The notes under the pieces are model-generated. The model was not told where the DNA came from. It saw only the letters and a program-made list of their open reading frames with translations, and did not search any database. Source: Trichobilharzia szidati (Eukaryota > Platyhelminthes > Trematoda > Strigeidida > Schistosomatidae). From it: 64,000 bases of DNA. Position 1 is the stretch's first letter; every line of letters starts with the position of its first letter. This document shows, one piece after another, positions 33,191-46,739 of this stretch. The DNA lies in the NCBI GenBank assembly GCA_944472155.2, contig OX235277.1, forward strand, positions 22,640,804-22,704,803, in the 5' to 3' direction. The translations under genes were made by a program, and so were the position numbers.

Positions 33191-35664
33191 CAACTTACAA
33201 TGTAATCAGCTCCACAGAAGCATGTGAAATAATGATAATGTTAATTAATCACTTTATTCCAAACAACAACAGCAATAATAGTTATACAGAATAGAATTTT
33301 GAGCGTCTTTTCTTCACATATTGCAACAATTTGGCTCCTTTTGTAATTTTCTACTTACATAAAATTAATTTAAAATAGTGTTGATGATAATAATATTAGT
33401 AATGAAAGCACCACTATAAACAGGGTGTTGGTGGGAACATAATGAAATAAATCTAAGTAGATAATATCGTAGATAATACACACGTAATATTGACGTTTAC
33501 TCACTCACCCACCATCTGTGGTTCATTTAGATTGCAAAAGTGTATAAGTTCCTCTTTTGACTCTTCAACTCTTCAATCTTTGAATTCGAATCAGGCATAC
33601 TCCATCCATGTCGAGAGTAGAGAAAATTTACCACTGCTCCATGTCGCCTATGCTTTATTTATGATTAATTTCAAGTGGCAATATATTAGCGAGTAATCAT
33701 ATTGTACTACTTGCAATTGCAAAAATCAATTACTTATATAAAAAATACACTGACTGAGCTGAGAATTGTAACACTGTCGCGCTCTCTACTGAACAACAAC
33801 AACAACAATGTCTTATGCCAACTTTTAGTCTAAAGATAAATTAATCACTAACTTTTAAGTCGCTGCGAAATTCTCTTGGCCCAGAACAATAAATACAGGT
33901 GACCAGTACGCAAACGTTATCATGATATAATGACCTAAAGTTATTCTAAAATATATATATATATATATATAGATATAAATGTAGCACTGAAGCCTTCTCG
34001 TTTTACTTAGTAGCTAAGGTAGATAGCTATAATCGACAGCCAACGTCTCCTTGCTGCAGGATGTAACCTGAATTTTCTAAATCAGTGGAAATGCCATTTC
34101 AAGGAAGTTTCAAAGATGATGAATAGCACTTTATATGTATTCTCTATGAAATGAACACATGAACACAATTATCAATAGAAGTTGTAATAAGCATCTTAAA
34201 AGCTTAAAAATTTATTTCTATGTTTTGTTTTGCTTAAGTGATTGTTATCAGTATCTACCAAGCAAGATATTTGAGAGCAAATCTACTACATTAATTCTAG
34301 TTTTGACAGCTTTAGATAGTGTGTGTAAGAGGCCTGACATTCATATGAAAACTCCAATCAAAAGTTAGTCAGTTTAATCCTACCTAACACTCAGTTCTTT
34401 GTGTATAAGGTAGGAAAAAAGATTTCTCGAAAAGCTGAGAGTATTCGGAGAATAAAAAGTGTGGATGATTAGTTGTAGAGTAAGTAGTTGCATATACTTT
34501 GCAAATACTTCTGGTCTGGTGAGGTGTTGTTATTAAAGTCTTCTGCTGAAGTATATTTATTTATTTAAATTCATAAAGCTACTTGATGTTGTTTGTATGA
34601 GTTGCTGCAGACATTGAAAATGTAAAAAGAATTTGTATTGTGATGTGACTTGTTGCAAGGACTTCACTGAACAGAACAGAATAGCATACCCCATGGTAAA
34701 AGTGCTATCATCAGAAATGAGCGTGAAATCATCCGTTGTTTCAGAACTGTGTGTGAATGAAACATTTACTCCATCCAGTTGTAAAATATTGAATATAAGT
34801 AGCTCGCTCCTCCTCTAATAGATCAAAATGATACTTTCCTTCACTTTCTATTCTCCATATCATCCATCACTCACTCAGTCGTCGAGAGAGAATTATCTGC
34901 AAGACATTCTTCGACCAGTAAGCAAGAAGAAGAAGAAGAAGCTTAGGACATAAATGGTTTATTATTCTGAAAAATTAGTCAAGTCATTGGGTTCCTTCCA
35001 TACAGCAGACAGCAGAAACGAATATAACTAAGAGGCAATGTGAACAGCATTCAATGAAGACGAAGAAGAAGGAAGTATTGTAAGTAAGTGTAGAACTTAG
35101 GCACTCTGGAAGAATGTAATTCCACACTAGATAAGTTTATTTCAAATATCAAACAGTAAACAAATGCAGTATTACCAACTGTATGACGACGTGTCGTGTA
35201 TAAATTATTGCTCACAATCATGTCAGATTACTCACGTTTTCACAATTTGTCTTATATATATATATTTCCTGTTCATTTTCTAAGTCAGTCAGAGGTGAAT
35301 TGCATTCCGTCTGCTATTGAGTTTATATGTGTGAAAAAATTAGGTAAATGTTCAGACTTCAACACACTGAATGTGACATCCACATATCTCCTCCACCATA
35401 ACCTACAAATCACTCTAACAAACTGGTATACAATTTGCAGTGTAGTTATCAAACAAGTCAGTCAGTTCGAAATTTCCCTCTTATAGATAACAATTACATC
35501 AACTCACTTCTTGTGGGAACCAACAAAATTCACCACTAACTACACTAATGCAGCGGCATGTATATAATCCCACTGAAGAAAGCCACAGTAAACGTCAACC
35601 ATTCCTAGTTTGAATAACTTCGGATGTCGAGAGAATGAAGTGCCAAAGCAGTTTGAAACTGAGT
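33191..35664. other. No recognisable feature
   Basis: AT-rich. It contains an (AT)n run at 33952-33971, an (AAC)n run near 33795 and AAGA repeats near 34925 and 35060. Short frames at 33490-33696, 34159-34368, 34633-34818 and 35196-35486 have no recognised family or second copy. Confidence 0.5.
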
Positions 35665-36830
35665 ATTGTTCGTGTAGTGAGAACAGGTGTATGTAAGTGG
35701 AACTAGAAAGCATGACTGAGAGACCAATAATACAGATATTGGCTTGTGTTTAGCCTGAGACATAGGGGTCCAACAGAATATCTTCACTTTGTTCCCTTCT
35801 ATGTGGTCCGCCTCTTCCGACCTTCTTCTGCTCACAAGACCTCCCTGTCGCTTTCAGAGTGACGCGTGACTTGTCATCGTACAGGTTAGGACCCACATGA
35901 GATGGTCTGTCGCAAGATGTCACTCAACTGCATCCAGTATATTTCTTGAGCAGTAGGTTGGTTCTTAATCAGTTCTTTCTCAGAATGGTCTGTTGTTGCC
36001 TACGACTCTTGCCTGGCCAACGTTTATTCAGTTTGAAGTGAATTCAGGCTCTTATGAAAGATCGAAGACTATTTGAAATGCGTTTGGTGACATGAATCGA
36101 AGCACTGACTGCCTTGACATTAGTGTTGTGAATCCTATTCCTGTTTTCTCTGAATGCCACAGATTTTCAAACTGATTTCGGAGTTAGGAATACCTCGCTC
36201 TTCTGCTCCGGACTAACTTTCACATATTCATCCGTGCTGTTGCTGAACGGAGGATGACTGCATACGTGGAAGAAGTGACCTCCTTCAAATTTCTTCCGTT
36301 GATGGCGATTGGTGTCTGTTGTCATCGGTCAAATGTATTCATCACATCTGTCATCTCTCCGTCCACCTGAAGTATTGTCTTATCTGTCTGGCTCTTCTGA
36401 GAGTTTGTTGCTTTTCCCCAGGAGACCTACGAGTTTTTGTGACCTGAGACATAAGACGTACACAAGGCTGACATCTGAATGTGTCTTCTCGATCAGTCAT
36501 ATACCCGATATACACAACTTTCGGCTGCACGTGGTGTGATGCATGACCCAATGTAACACAATGAGGAGTGTTTTCGGTGATAGTAGGACTGAGAAGAAAT
36601 TAAGCTGTGTAGGAAGATGCTTAGGTGCAGTGGGCTTTCCCCACGCATTGCTCCTGAATTGTGTTGAAAACAAAGCACTTCACTACGCAAAATATGGTAT
36701 TGTATAATAAATTTCCACTCAACTGACAAGCAGGATTGACAGAAAAATGAAATGAGCCGTGAAACCATCTTTTCTTTCATCGTAGCTCGTATCGTGTACG
36801 GCACCACATGCTCAGTCAGTCATTCCACAC
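35665..36830 (-). mobile_element. Non-LTR retrotransposon RT remnant, left-arm copy
   Basis: Minus-strand decayed LINE. Recognisable pieces are a VMN..QQTPIAINGRNLKEVT block, the spot where a YLGS motif should follow, and an N.N(T)NVKAV block. The rest is scrambled by frameshifts and stops, and the region where the catalytic FADD/YADD lies is degraded beyond use. The right arm has the mirror copy. It belongs to a different LINE subfamily from the 8999-10205 element. Family name is uncertain. Confidence 0.5.
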
Positions 36831-37207
36831 TGAGTGGGAGTTCTGCTCACACCGAAGCATACTGCACTCATGAATTCGCATCCACATGAGGTAGTATCTT
36901 CAACGGAATAACATCAGGAAGAGCTCCTATCTGGTTTTCAGTATAAGTTACAGGAAATGTTCCCCCAAAAAGAAATATATATATAGACAAAGTGCGGTTA
37001 CCAGATACCTAATAGATGCGGCGAATTACCTCATGACTTTGAAATTATTGAAAATTTTCGATATGTGAAGAAGACAAAATGCCCTAATACTTTGATGAAG
37101 CTATTGTAATCCATCATTTTTAACCAAATTCACAAATACCATTTTCCACATTGATATGAAGACACGTTCCAATTGGAAGACTGTTATTAATGTCAATATA
37201 ATTGCAG

Positions 37208-37579
37208 TTCATTGCCTACGTTGAAACCCATCTCAGTCGAAGAATTCTATCAATCCATTTACGTTTATTTTCTGGTGGTAGAATGTATGGCGCTATCAAA
37301 ATCAATAAAAAACGATACTCTTTTAGGCTAATGCTTGGCATAAGTAACGCATCGGCTAATGAATTATCATCACTATTACACCGCATTATTAAGTGGTCAG
37401 ATCACGAACTAACTAATCCCTACATCATGAAACACACACTCCAGCGGAAATTAAAACAGATAGTGTTGGAAAGAACTGTTTTAATTGCGATATACCCAGT
37501 TTTATCACCAGTGCACCGATCAACAAACATCTTGAGACAGTTTGTAACGCACTGGGTCTCGACCGTCAATTCAGAATAA
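37208..37579 (+). CDS. Open frame in left arm, 123 codons, splice-acceptor start
   Basis: It follows an acceptor-like AATATAATTGCAG| and runs to a TAA: FIAYVETHLSRRILSIHLR, SGGRMYGAIKINKKRYSFRL, SASANELSSLLHRIIKWSDHE-like segments, LQRKLKQIVLERTVLIAIYP and LRQFVTHWVS. Basic and leucine-rich, not recognised. The mirror copy (about 62455-62085, minus) is nearly identical but has a 4-base insertion after GGCATAAGTAAC, giving a stop, so only the left arm keeps it open. It could be a last exon or a fragment of an unnamed gene. Confidence 0.3.
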   Translation, partial: FIAYVETHLSRRILSIHLRLFSGGRMYGAIKINKKRYSFRLMLGISNASANELSSLLHRIIKWSDHELTNPYIMKHTLQRKLKQIVLERTVLIAIYPVLSPVHRSTNILRQFVTHWVSTVNSE

Positions 37580-38699
37580 TTATCAAGCTCTCGGTTGATA
37601 AAATGATATCAGGTGTTCAGGGATTTCTGACTTTCATTGTGAAATATATAAAGAAACGAATGGGGCTGCGATGAGATCATGAAAATCCGGAATCGATTCA
37701 GACATATTTATGGGTGGTTGACAGCATTAACCAATTAAGACATTGATTCCTACTTCTTGATTATCGTGGAGATATCGGGATCACGTTCTCACTTGTTCTT
37801 AAGTCGATCAGAAACTGCGAGACTATGAAATGCGTCCTCTCTCTCCCACTCCAAATGATTCGCATGGAAAATCGACTTCCTCTTTTACGTCACCGAACAG
37901 ATTTCCAACATTTTTAACAATTACACATCAACCCAGAAAGATCTTATTGAATTCGAAATAGCCACGCCATCTACTTGTTGGATATGCTCACTTTCAAGTG
38001 TGAAATAGTTACTTCCAGCGCCTAACAACGATAATAATGATCATAATAATGATGGTAAATCTTTTGAATATCTTAGAGCGATTTGAGGAGAAAGAAGAGG
38101 AGAGGACTTGAAGTAATGCAAATACACAGCATATGAACAAACTTGACATATTGTGTCAACTAGTTATCAGAAAGTTGGAAGCAAACTAGTAGAACACTTT
38201 TTCAACTTACATATATTCATCTGCTCAATGTGGCAGCCAACAATTTCGAAAGCGTCTTTCAAAGAGAAATTACACGCTATATGCTGCATATTCAGTTTCA
38301 AATATTAGCTGATTCTTTTGACAGATTACATGTATGGGAGCATGATATTTTGACAGAATTGGACGTGATCTACATTCACAGGGTTACTGCTAATAAAATT
38401 CTCAGCAGTATACATTTTCATCGTTCACGTTCTCTGAGATGCGGATAGTGTTGAGCACGAAACATGCAGACTACACTGATTTAAGGGCAAAATGAAACAC
38501 TCCATAATTGCTTGTCATGTTACTTGTCATGCATGCTGACACAGACAGTTTCAATTAACTTGCTCACAGTTTTACCGACTACCGACTACCATGTTGATCA
38601 TTAGTTTACTCATTCATTTTGAACATTTTTCATTTGGTTGTCACTGCTGGAACAACCATACTGTCTGTCACTGACTATCCTGCAATAGTATCTCGCATT

Positions 38700-39690
38700 G
38701 ATTTTCCTGTTGTCGAGTAAATTGGATGTGACATGGTACAGAATACTGAGACTTACACAGGATCAAGTTCACTGCTTCATGTATAAGGCAACTAAAAATA
38801 ATAATCATCATCATTATTTTATTAATATCACGCCCTGACATATTTCATCGTAGTGCCAGAAAATGTGTTTAGCTTCAGTAGAGAGAGTGTGTGTGTGTGC
38901 ATTGTACACTGGACAGCGAGACAGTGAGTGTGTCGCATGCAGTGTGCATCTGTCTCTCATTTTCTCTCTCTCCGTGTGTGTGTGAGTGTATGAGTGAGAC
39001 ACTGTGAACTGTAATGAGCAGTGAGACTATTCACTAAGATACCTGATAATTAGATGAGATATCCTACACTCTGTAATATGAATAATAATAATGATAACAT
39101 TAACAGTAATATTGTCATTATCACTATTCTGAATTATTCTATATGTATATTCATAGAATAATTACAAAGGCGGATTTCTTCAAATATTCACCGGTCAATC
39201 CTTTGTGTTATCGGAAGATTCAGGTCATCGAAGGAATGTCGGTTAATTAGAACTAGTGGTGTCACAGTGATAAAACTGATAAAAGTGTGATCATGACTAC
39301 CTAAATGAACAAAAGCGAGATATTATGGTTTCTGTGGTTGAATATAATATGCCTTGCGAAGACTGTGCTTTGTTTTCAATCGGCTCATTCTTATGTTGAT
39401 TTCACATTCTAATTTTCATATTCACACTGATCACCTTCCTCGAATTTCACTCGAATTTCCCTATATCGTCTTACTCATTCTCTTCCATTCGCCGGCTGAA
39501 CTTTGACAAAGATTCCACTGTCGCGTGCACGCTTGTTCCTTTACGTGTTTGTTTGCTCACTTCTTCCTTTGTTCGACTGATTCGTGTATATATTCCTTGG
39601 GCATTTAACACTGTTGCACTGCTTCCCTTCACTCACACCGTCTACATTCACACACCTCTCACTCGCATCTTCCATACCATGTCAAAATGA
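38700..39690 (+). repeat. GT/GA-rich subrepeat L1
   Basis: About 1 kb unit: a CATCATTATT and GTGTGTG / TCTCTCTC tract, then CACTGTGAACTGTAATGAGC, GATACCTGATAATTAGATGA, GGCGGATTTCTTC, GTTATCGGAAGATTCA, CAATCGGCTCATTCTTATG and an end near CATGTCAAAATGAAC. It occurs again at 40540-41400 (L2) and inverted at 56130-57250 (R2) and 60000-61150 (R1). Confidence 0.85.
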
Positions 39691-40540
39691 ACTAAACAAT
39701 GATTGAATGATAATAGTAGTGACATCGTGGGTACATTCACTCAGGCAAGTTCATGGATTTACACAGTCTCTACTCACGACATGTTGTCGAATTTGTTTGA
39801 GATTATACTAGTTTTAGTTTGTTATTCTAAATTTTGAAATGTCGACTGGAAGATATTTCTACCACTATTCTCAGCCTATTAGACTTCGTTATCCATTCCC
39901 TATTAGGCCTAATTATTCACGAAATCGTATGAAACCTCCGTTAATATTCTCGTTTCATTTACCCCACAAATAGATCGTTTCTACTGAAGTGAGCAGAGAC
40001 AGGATTTTCGGTTTTGATAAAAAATGTAAGCGGGAATTCTTAGAAGGACACTTTTCATTCTTATATTGCTTTCAGATTTCACGTGTGTCTTCTACATTTT
40101 CCTGGAATTCTGCTCAGATTTCTTGCAGGCATCTTCATCATTCTCTTTTGCTGTCTCTGAGCTACACTTTTAAGAGTTATACAAGACTACGGACAACATA
40201 GCCAGGAATATCGAAATATTCATTTCGGACGAAAACACACGGTAGTTCAATTCATCTGATATTTCACAGTTGACAGAGTTTCTTTTCCTTCTCATCCAGA
40301 TGACTTCAGAGGAGATGAGAATCATCCATTTTGATTATTTTCAGGAATTTTGCATTCGTGTGAATCATGTCAACACTTTGTGCTGTTTCTGTGTTGGCAA
40401 TTGATTTGGCATATACATCAATGGAGCAATGTGAGAATTTATCAAAGTAAATTTGATCCGCCATAGAATTATACTCTACCACAGTGCACAAGTACTATTC
40501 TCATATCAATGATATCAAATGTTTTCAGTAATAATAATAA
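39690..40540. other. Segment between L1 and L2 with two small frames
   Basis: Mirror of 59170-59990. A plus-strand frame (39989-40201) contains FDKKCKREFLEGHFSFLYCF; its right-arm partner (59748-59476, minus) is open for 90 codons, while the left has a TAG where the right has TGG. A minus-strand frame (40491-40306) contains FDKFSHCSIDVYAKS and TNAKFLKIIKMDDSHLL and is open in both arms, with a handful of replacements near its start. Neither is recognised. Confidence 0.35.
40306..40491 (-). CDS. Small frame open in both arms, 61 codons
   Basis: ATG to stop, no signal peptide or membrane segment evident. The mirror copy at 59188-59373 encodes the same length with about six residue changes, all but two in the first 11 codons, and an unchanged C-terminal half. 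It might be a real small exon, but the neighbouring non-coding DNA is also well conserved between arms. Confidence 0.2.
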   Translation of the reverse strand: MCTVVEYNSMADQIYFDKFSHCSIDVYAKSIANTETAQSVDMIHTNAKFLKIIKMDDSHLL

Positions 40541-41400
40541 TAATAATAATCATTATTTTTAATATCACGCCCTCAGATATATTTCATTGTGGTGACTCAA
40601 AATGTGTTTAGCTTCAGTAGAGAGAGTGTGTGTGCATTGTACTGTGCACTGAACAGCGAGACAGTGAATGTGTTGCATTCAATGTACATCTGTCTCTCAC
40701 TTTCTCTCTCTCCAAGTGTGTGTGAGTGTGTGAGCGGGACACTGTGAACTGTAATGAGCAGTGAGACTATTCACTAAGATACCTGATAATTAGATGAGAT
40801 ATTCTATATACTGTAATAACAAAAACAATAAGAAATAAAATAATAATAATAATACTAACAGTAATATTATCATTATTATTCTGAACAATGATATATATTC
40901 ATACAATAAATACAAAGGCGGATTTCTTCAGAAATTATCAGTCAATCTTTTGTGTTATCGGAAGATTCAGTTCATTGGAAGAATGTCGATTAATTAGAAA
41001 TACTGCTGCCACGCTGATAAATCTCACAACGAGATTATTACTAGCTGAATGAACAAAGTCGACATATTATGGTTTCTGTGGTTTAATATATTATGCGTGG
41101 CGAAGACTATGCTTTGTTTTCAATCGGCTCATTCTTATGTTGATTTCACATTCACATTTCGATATGCACGTTGACCAACTTCGTCGTATTTCACTCGAAT
41201 TCCCCTAGAGCGTCCTACTCATTCTCTTCCATTGGCTGGAATTTTACGAAGATTCCAATGTCGCTTGCTTGTTTGTTTGTTCACATTTTACTTAGTTCGC
41301 CTGATTCAAGGAGATTTTTCTCTGAAGCACTGATTAACTCCACTAACACCGTCTACACTCACATACCCTTCCCTCTCGTCTTTGACACCAGGTCAAAATG
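40540..41400 (+). repeat. GT/GA-rich subrepeat L2
   Basis: Direct repeat of L1, somewhat diverged (for example TAATAATAATAATACTAACA replaces the L1 AAT run). It marks the inner edge of the left arm. It ends in the GGTCAAAATGAAC block followed by a GAAT run. Confidence 0.85.
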
Positions 41401-44400
41401 AACGAAACTTTGAATGAATGAATGAATGGATCGATGGATGGTTGGTTGGAATGATGAACAGAAGAATGCATGAGTGTGAATGCAGATAATCTGGCAACAA
41501 TTTGACATGAATGAATTATTGATTTGTCGAAGATCATACTGTCAGGAACAATACTGAAATCCTTACACTGACTTCCGAGCACATCGAATGTAATATCCTC
41601 GTCAATCTGTGTAGTGTGTATGGATCGGTAAACTCAACTCACACATGCAAATGAGCTGACTGGAAAGCGTGTAGTTCGGAATTTCCAAAATTTACTTGCA
41701 GGTTCCTCCTTTTCCTCTAGTGGGCATTCATTCAGATTTTCACCAGAAAAGTACAGTTGCATATTCACCAGTGTACACAGATATCTTAACACACAGATGT
41801 TTGGAAGTTAGTGTCTGCTGTCTAATGTGAAGTTTATGAATACTTTGTGTATCGAATGTCACACAACTCACATTTCCAAATTCTATGATGAAAATATATT
41901 CAAGCAGCACTACACACAATTATTTCGGAAGCTTCCATAATTCAGTCGATTTGTAGATATTCAACAGCCCTTGAATTCCTTCCTTCCTTCCTTCCCTCCT
42001 CCTCCAGCCGTCGTTCCCTCGTTCCCTTAATTGAAGACTGTTTACCACCTAAGTGGAGAAATATTTTCATCCATGAACAAACAAACATACAACAATATCA
42101 TCGTATATGCTCGGTTCTTCTTTTTCCTTCACCAATAGGTCATCATTTCGGGAAGGTGGGAACACTGACTATATGAAAGCTTATATATATATTCCTTGAC
42201 ACAAATTAGAACAATGGATTCTGGGCAAAATAACAATGATAATACTCCTAATAATAATAATAATGATATCGTTTTTACATATTTTGAGTCAAGCAGCTAG
42301 TTTCACACAAATCTTATTTATGACATGTGGGTTCAATGTAAAATGTCGGTTGGGATTTATATTCTAACTGATTACAGTCACGTTTTGACCGAGGGCATTT
42401 TGTCATTCACTGTCATCCACTGCCTATTAAGGATCATCTCCCATGAAATGAAGTGAACGTGCAGAGTGAGAGTGTCTGGTTTGTTGCTTGCAGCTGACAA
42501 TTTTGCACGCACATTTAAATATCTGAGATACCTACCTATTCGATGGGATGAAGATTCCAGATATTCCTGTAACATTCACTACTGATGACTCCGTTGTTCA
42601 ACTTCCTAGTGAGTTTCGGAGTCTTTACATGACAATTAGCTTCACATTTCACTACCATGCTGAAACTTGAAATTTAAACTCTCTCCCCTAATAGACCCTC
42701 GAATAACGTTTCCTCTTATAAATTCTCCAAGTGACAACTTCATTTGATATTCAGCATAAAATGATGATGATACAGTTGCATGCATGTGAACGTCGCCTCC
42801 CTTGCATCAATTGATTTAGCCATTCGCTCACGCAATCACGTTCAGAATTCGACGGCTCGTTATTTGAATGAAAGGACGAATATATATTATGAATTGTGTT
42901 ACACTAGTAGGTCTTAGACAAACAGATGCTTTACACTTCAACTATTTACTTATCTTTTTGCATTGGTAAACAGAACGAACAGCAAATATCCCTGGCTTGA
43001 ATACACAAGACCACATTGATAACTTTCATGTTCCATGTGACATGCACTGTGAAATGGTCTGAGTTCTAGTATGCTTTCACCTCTTGCTATTCTACCCAAT
43101 GTGATTGATTCCCAATCAAACATGTGGGAAAAGGTGATGAAGTAATTCAATTTGGAAAGCAATAATACCACAAATATATTTGAGAAAAAGAGAAAAAGAA
43201 GATTTTTTCAATTTAGGGATGAAAAAATATTTTATTATTATATTTCACTAATACTAATCTACAAAAGCCTGTAAGAGGCAAAATTCATTACTGTAATTAA
43301 GTGTTGGAAATAGTTGAAAAATTTCAGAGACGGTAGTGCATCACTGTTGTTGTATCATGGGATACTGTATTCTATTGTTTTCTACTTCTACCTTCTACAC
43401 AGAAAAGAAAAAGTACGCATGATTAATAAGAATGCAAACAAAGTGGAGAGAGTTAGTCGGTGCTTCTTGAATTTCGATGATTATCCCAACGCCTCTACTG
43501 CCTTCCTACTGAGATTCCTCAGCGCACACACACACAAAATACATGACACCTCACTCTATCACATTAATCAAGTCTATATCCAGCCTCCACCTGCAGAGTT
43601 ATTCACGATATCAGGACGATAATTCCTGTGTGTTGACTTCAAGTTGACTGACTCAAAGCGAAGACTGACAATGTCAACCACTCCCGACTATTTGATTACA
43701 TTCATTAGTATCACAGTGAGTCAGTTTATCATTGAGATTTAAGATGGATACGTGCGTGGTAAGTTAGTCAGATTGTTAAAGATGGTTTCAGTTTTCTTCC
43801 GTGAGACACGTGTATTGCAAGCAGTGTGCAAGTGATCGATAACAGGCATCCAAATGAAGCTGTTCATCGTCATCATGTCCGTTGCGATCAAGTCAAACTG
43901 TCAAAAATGATTGTCGGCCATCTCCCTACAACATCGCATCATCAGCATGAAGAAATAAATCGACTAATGAGTAGTTGGCACTGCTAAGCTGAGATCTGAC
44001 GACACAGATCATTGGGACTGTGTATCTGGACATACAAAAGAGACAGGTTTTCTACAGTCAGCACACTTTTCTTTCCAGAGAATAGTTTGTGATCAGTCAT
44101 TAACAGGCTTTCTACACAATTTCAGTTAAAAACATCAGCTCACGCTTATCGCATCAGCCATTTCGCGAAAGACGCCACTGAGGACTAAAATAAAAATAAA
44201 AATGAAAAATTCGAATAATTTCTGTGATATACTCTCTATATATTCATGTTGCGTTCGTTGCACAGTCAATACTATAACGAGTGTGGTGTGGTGTGGTGAA
44301 ATGTGTCTATCAATTTACAACATCAATACTATAAAGATACATGTATGTTTTACGGGTGTGTGTGTGTGTGTGTGTGAAAGTCAAGTTCATAGTGAAATGA

Positions 44401-46227
44401 AATTACTTTTATCATGAGTCAATGCAGCCATGGACTTCCTTCCATCACTGATAAATAATGTTCGTTCTCACGGGTGGAATCCAAAGCCATTGTAACAGAA
44501 ATGCATAGAGCTACAGGCTTTCCAATACATGGTGGATTGACAAGAATCGACATGTGTTCAGTAGCAGGCAGCACACGACGTGTGAAATGTGTGTACAGTA
44601 GGATTTTAATGAAACTGCTTCAACATGAAAGTGGCTCTTACACGAAGGGGGGGAGTAAATTTAACCCTAGACAAACGGGGAGAATTGCCATATGCGCTTA
44701 CGAGAGAATTGGAAATATCTTGATCGCCATACGGACACATTTGAAATCAAACGTCTCAATTTTCTAAAACCTATCAAATATCGAATGGGAAATATCGAAT
44801 GTCACAATACACGGTTTGAATGAATGAATTGTATCACTTCACATGAGATAAAAATCAAAATTGACAGACCTGATTTATTTTAATTTGACAGTGATGTGTT
44901 TTCGCACACTGAGGACAGCTGGCTCAGATGTGGTTTTCTGACAGAAATTCGATTTTCACTCTAACAGTTTTATTCAGTCTGTAAACAGCTTATATTTCTA
45001 CCGCTCCTATGTATTTAGTTGTGTATATATTCAAGGATTCAAGTGCTTCGATAATCCGCTAACCAGATAATGCGGAATAATACAGATAGAGATACAAATG
45101 CATCAAGTCAGTCAATGACACCTGATATACAGTACTCACAATCATCCAGTTATCGTGGTTGTCATGTGATGGCAGGAGAAAATACTCAAAAATGGCATGA
45201 AGGATGGATGAACTCAGGAAAATTCATAGACGCAGGTGACAGACCGATAACCAACTCAATCCATAGACAAATGTAAATTCGATATGTGAACCATAGAACT
45301 GATGTTGACACATGTTTTATGATCATCCATATTGTTGGTTAAGGGAGCTCCTCATATAAAAATATGCTGAGGCAATATCTATTCTCAAACTTAATCTTCT
45401 CGTCACCAGTGTGTTCGAGGACCATCTGCTATTACTCCTCACCAACCTTGGTAATCCTCATTTCATTGGACAACCAAATGAAGTGTTAATTAATCTTATT
45501 ATTCTTAAATGCTTTCCGTCCCATTGTGTACTTGAATTTCCCTGTATTTTTTTTTCATATTAATTAGCTTGACAAGTAAATATGTGAGCCATTAATTAGA
45601 TTGTTCAAAACGTATTCAACAAATACATCACATTCTTCAGATAATCTCCATCTTCTCCTAAAATCTCTATCGATATTTATAAAAGGGACTAACTAAATTG
45701 AGGAAACAGAAAAGTTTCGAAATACCTTTTTGCAATCGTGTTGGTTCTATGCATGGTGAATGTGTCAAATAATCCTGCTCAACTGTAAGACAGAGGGGAG
45801 AAGCATAACAATGATACAATGATAAGTACTGAGAAGTTCTATTAGCAAAACGACGATTCTGTGAGTTTTGCAGGCATCACAAAGTATTTCATTGGCCTTG
45901 AATTATTACTGCATCGCTGTGTGATATTTAAAGTAAGCTTATCTATCACAGTGCCCAGGTTCTACACTTATATTAAGAAATCAATGTCACTAAAATGAAA
46001 GTAGAACACCACTGGTGGTTAAATATCCGACTGATAAATTAAACAGCTCTGTTTTCATCCTTCACACAACAAACAAAATCATTAAGTATTACACCCATAT
46101 GATGGAAGAATAGGGAAAGCGGGACAGGTATTTCAACACATGAATTCTCCATTTAATGCAATCACAACTACCCATGCGCTTTCAACTCCTTCTCACTCAC
46201 ATGACCTCCTCCCTTATTACTTTTATT
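41401..46227. other. Loop of the inverted repeat, first part: no genes recognised
   Basis: AT-rich with simple repeats: GAAT/GGAT near 41413-41440, (TTCC)n at 41978-42000, GTGTGGTG near 44280 and (GT)n at 44355-44377. Frames such as 43314-43622 and 44474-44767 have no second copy, recognised family or clear splice context. Confidence 0.5.
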
Positions 46228-46412
46228 TTGGATTATAGCTTGATTCCACAGCGTAATTTTTGGTACAGGTATGGAATTTTCAGCATGTGATATCGGTAGC
46301 CCGAATTTTGCAGGCCGACCATAGATATCGTGTGTGCGTCGGCAGGGGGTCGAACCCCGGACCATGTGCAAGTTCGGCGAGAGTCCTAACCACTGTGTCA
46401 CCATCACACTTA
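46228..46412 (-). mobile_element. tRNA-derived SINE, family 1 (copy 2)
   Basis: Same element as 3698-3884. On minus the head has ACACAGTGGTTAGGACTC (A-box region) and B-box GGTTCGACCCC. The GATATC..GCATGCTGA-type middle is diverged, and the tail CTGTGGAATCAAGCTATAAT has the same order. The A-box start is GTGACACAGTGG rather than GTGGCACAGTGG. Aligning the two copies supports both as one family. Confidence 0.8.
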
Positions 46413-46739
46413 TGTCCATCTTGTCGTTCTCGATTCAAGTCCACTCGAGCGATGACCTGGCATGCAACGGTCCCACGAAAATAATTCTGATCCATCTCCA
46501 TCTTCATCCACATAGTTGTTGGGCAATAATGTCTCGATTGGTTCGTTCCACAGCTGAGTTGCTTGTTTCTGGTGCCTTCTGGCAAGCCAAGCATATGACT
46601 CGCGGTATGGAGCCATTTAAGTCAGTCCTTGATGAAGCTTTGCGACAGGGCTGTTGGAAATGCTCTTCGCGGTGTGCTAGTCACGTCTCTCAAACACCAA
46701 GAAGAATTGACTTACTAACATTGCTGTGAAAATCCGAAT

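Larger units (their letters stand above)
35665..41400 (+). repeat. Left arm of giant inverted repeat
   Basis: It matches the reverse complement of the right arm (56100-64000) in the same block order: LINE remnant, three small conserved frames, then two copies of a GT/GA-rich subrepeat. Window position 64000 pairs with about 35665. By eye, several hundred bases around 38200-38500 differ from 61150-61450 at only a few percent of sites. The arms must extend beyond the right edge or end there; this cannot be decided from the window. Confidence 0.85.

Noticed and set aside
38814..39002. His/Thr-rich frames in the GT/GA subrepeats (also 60644-61008)
   Set aside because: Arise from GT and GA dinucleotide tracts and shift with repeat length between the four copies.
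46168..46594. Overlapping ~100-codon frames around 46168-46729
   Set aside because: Largely antisense readings of a SINE and flanking repeat; no family features.
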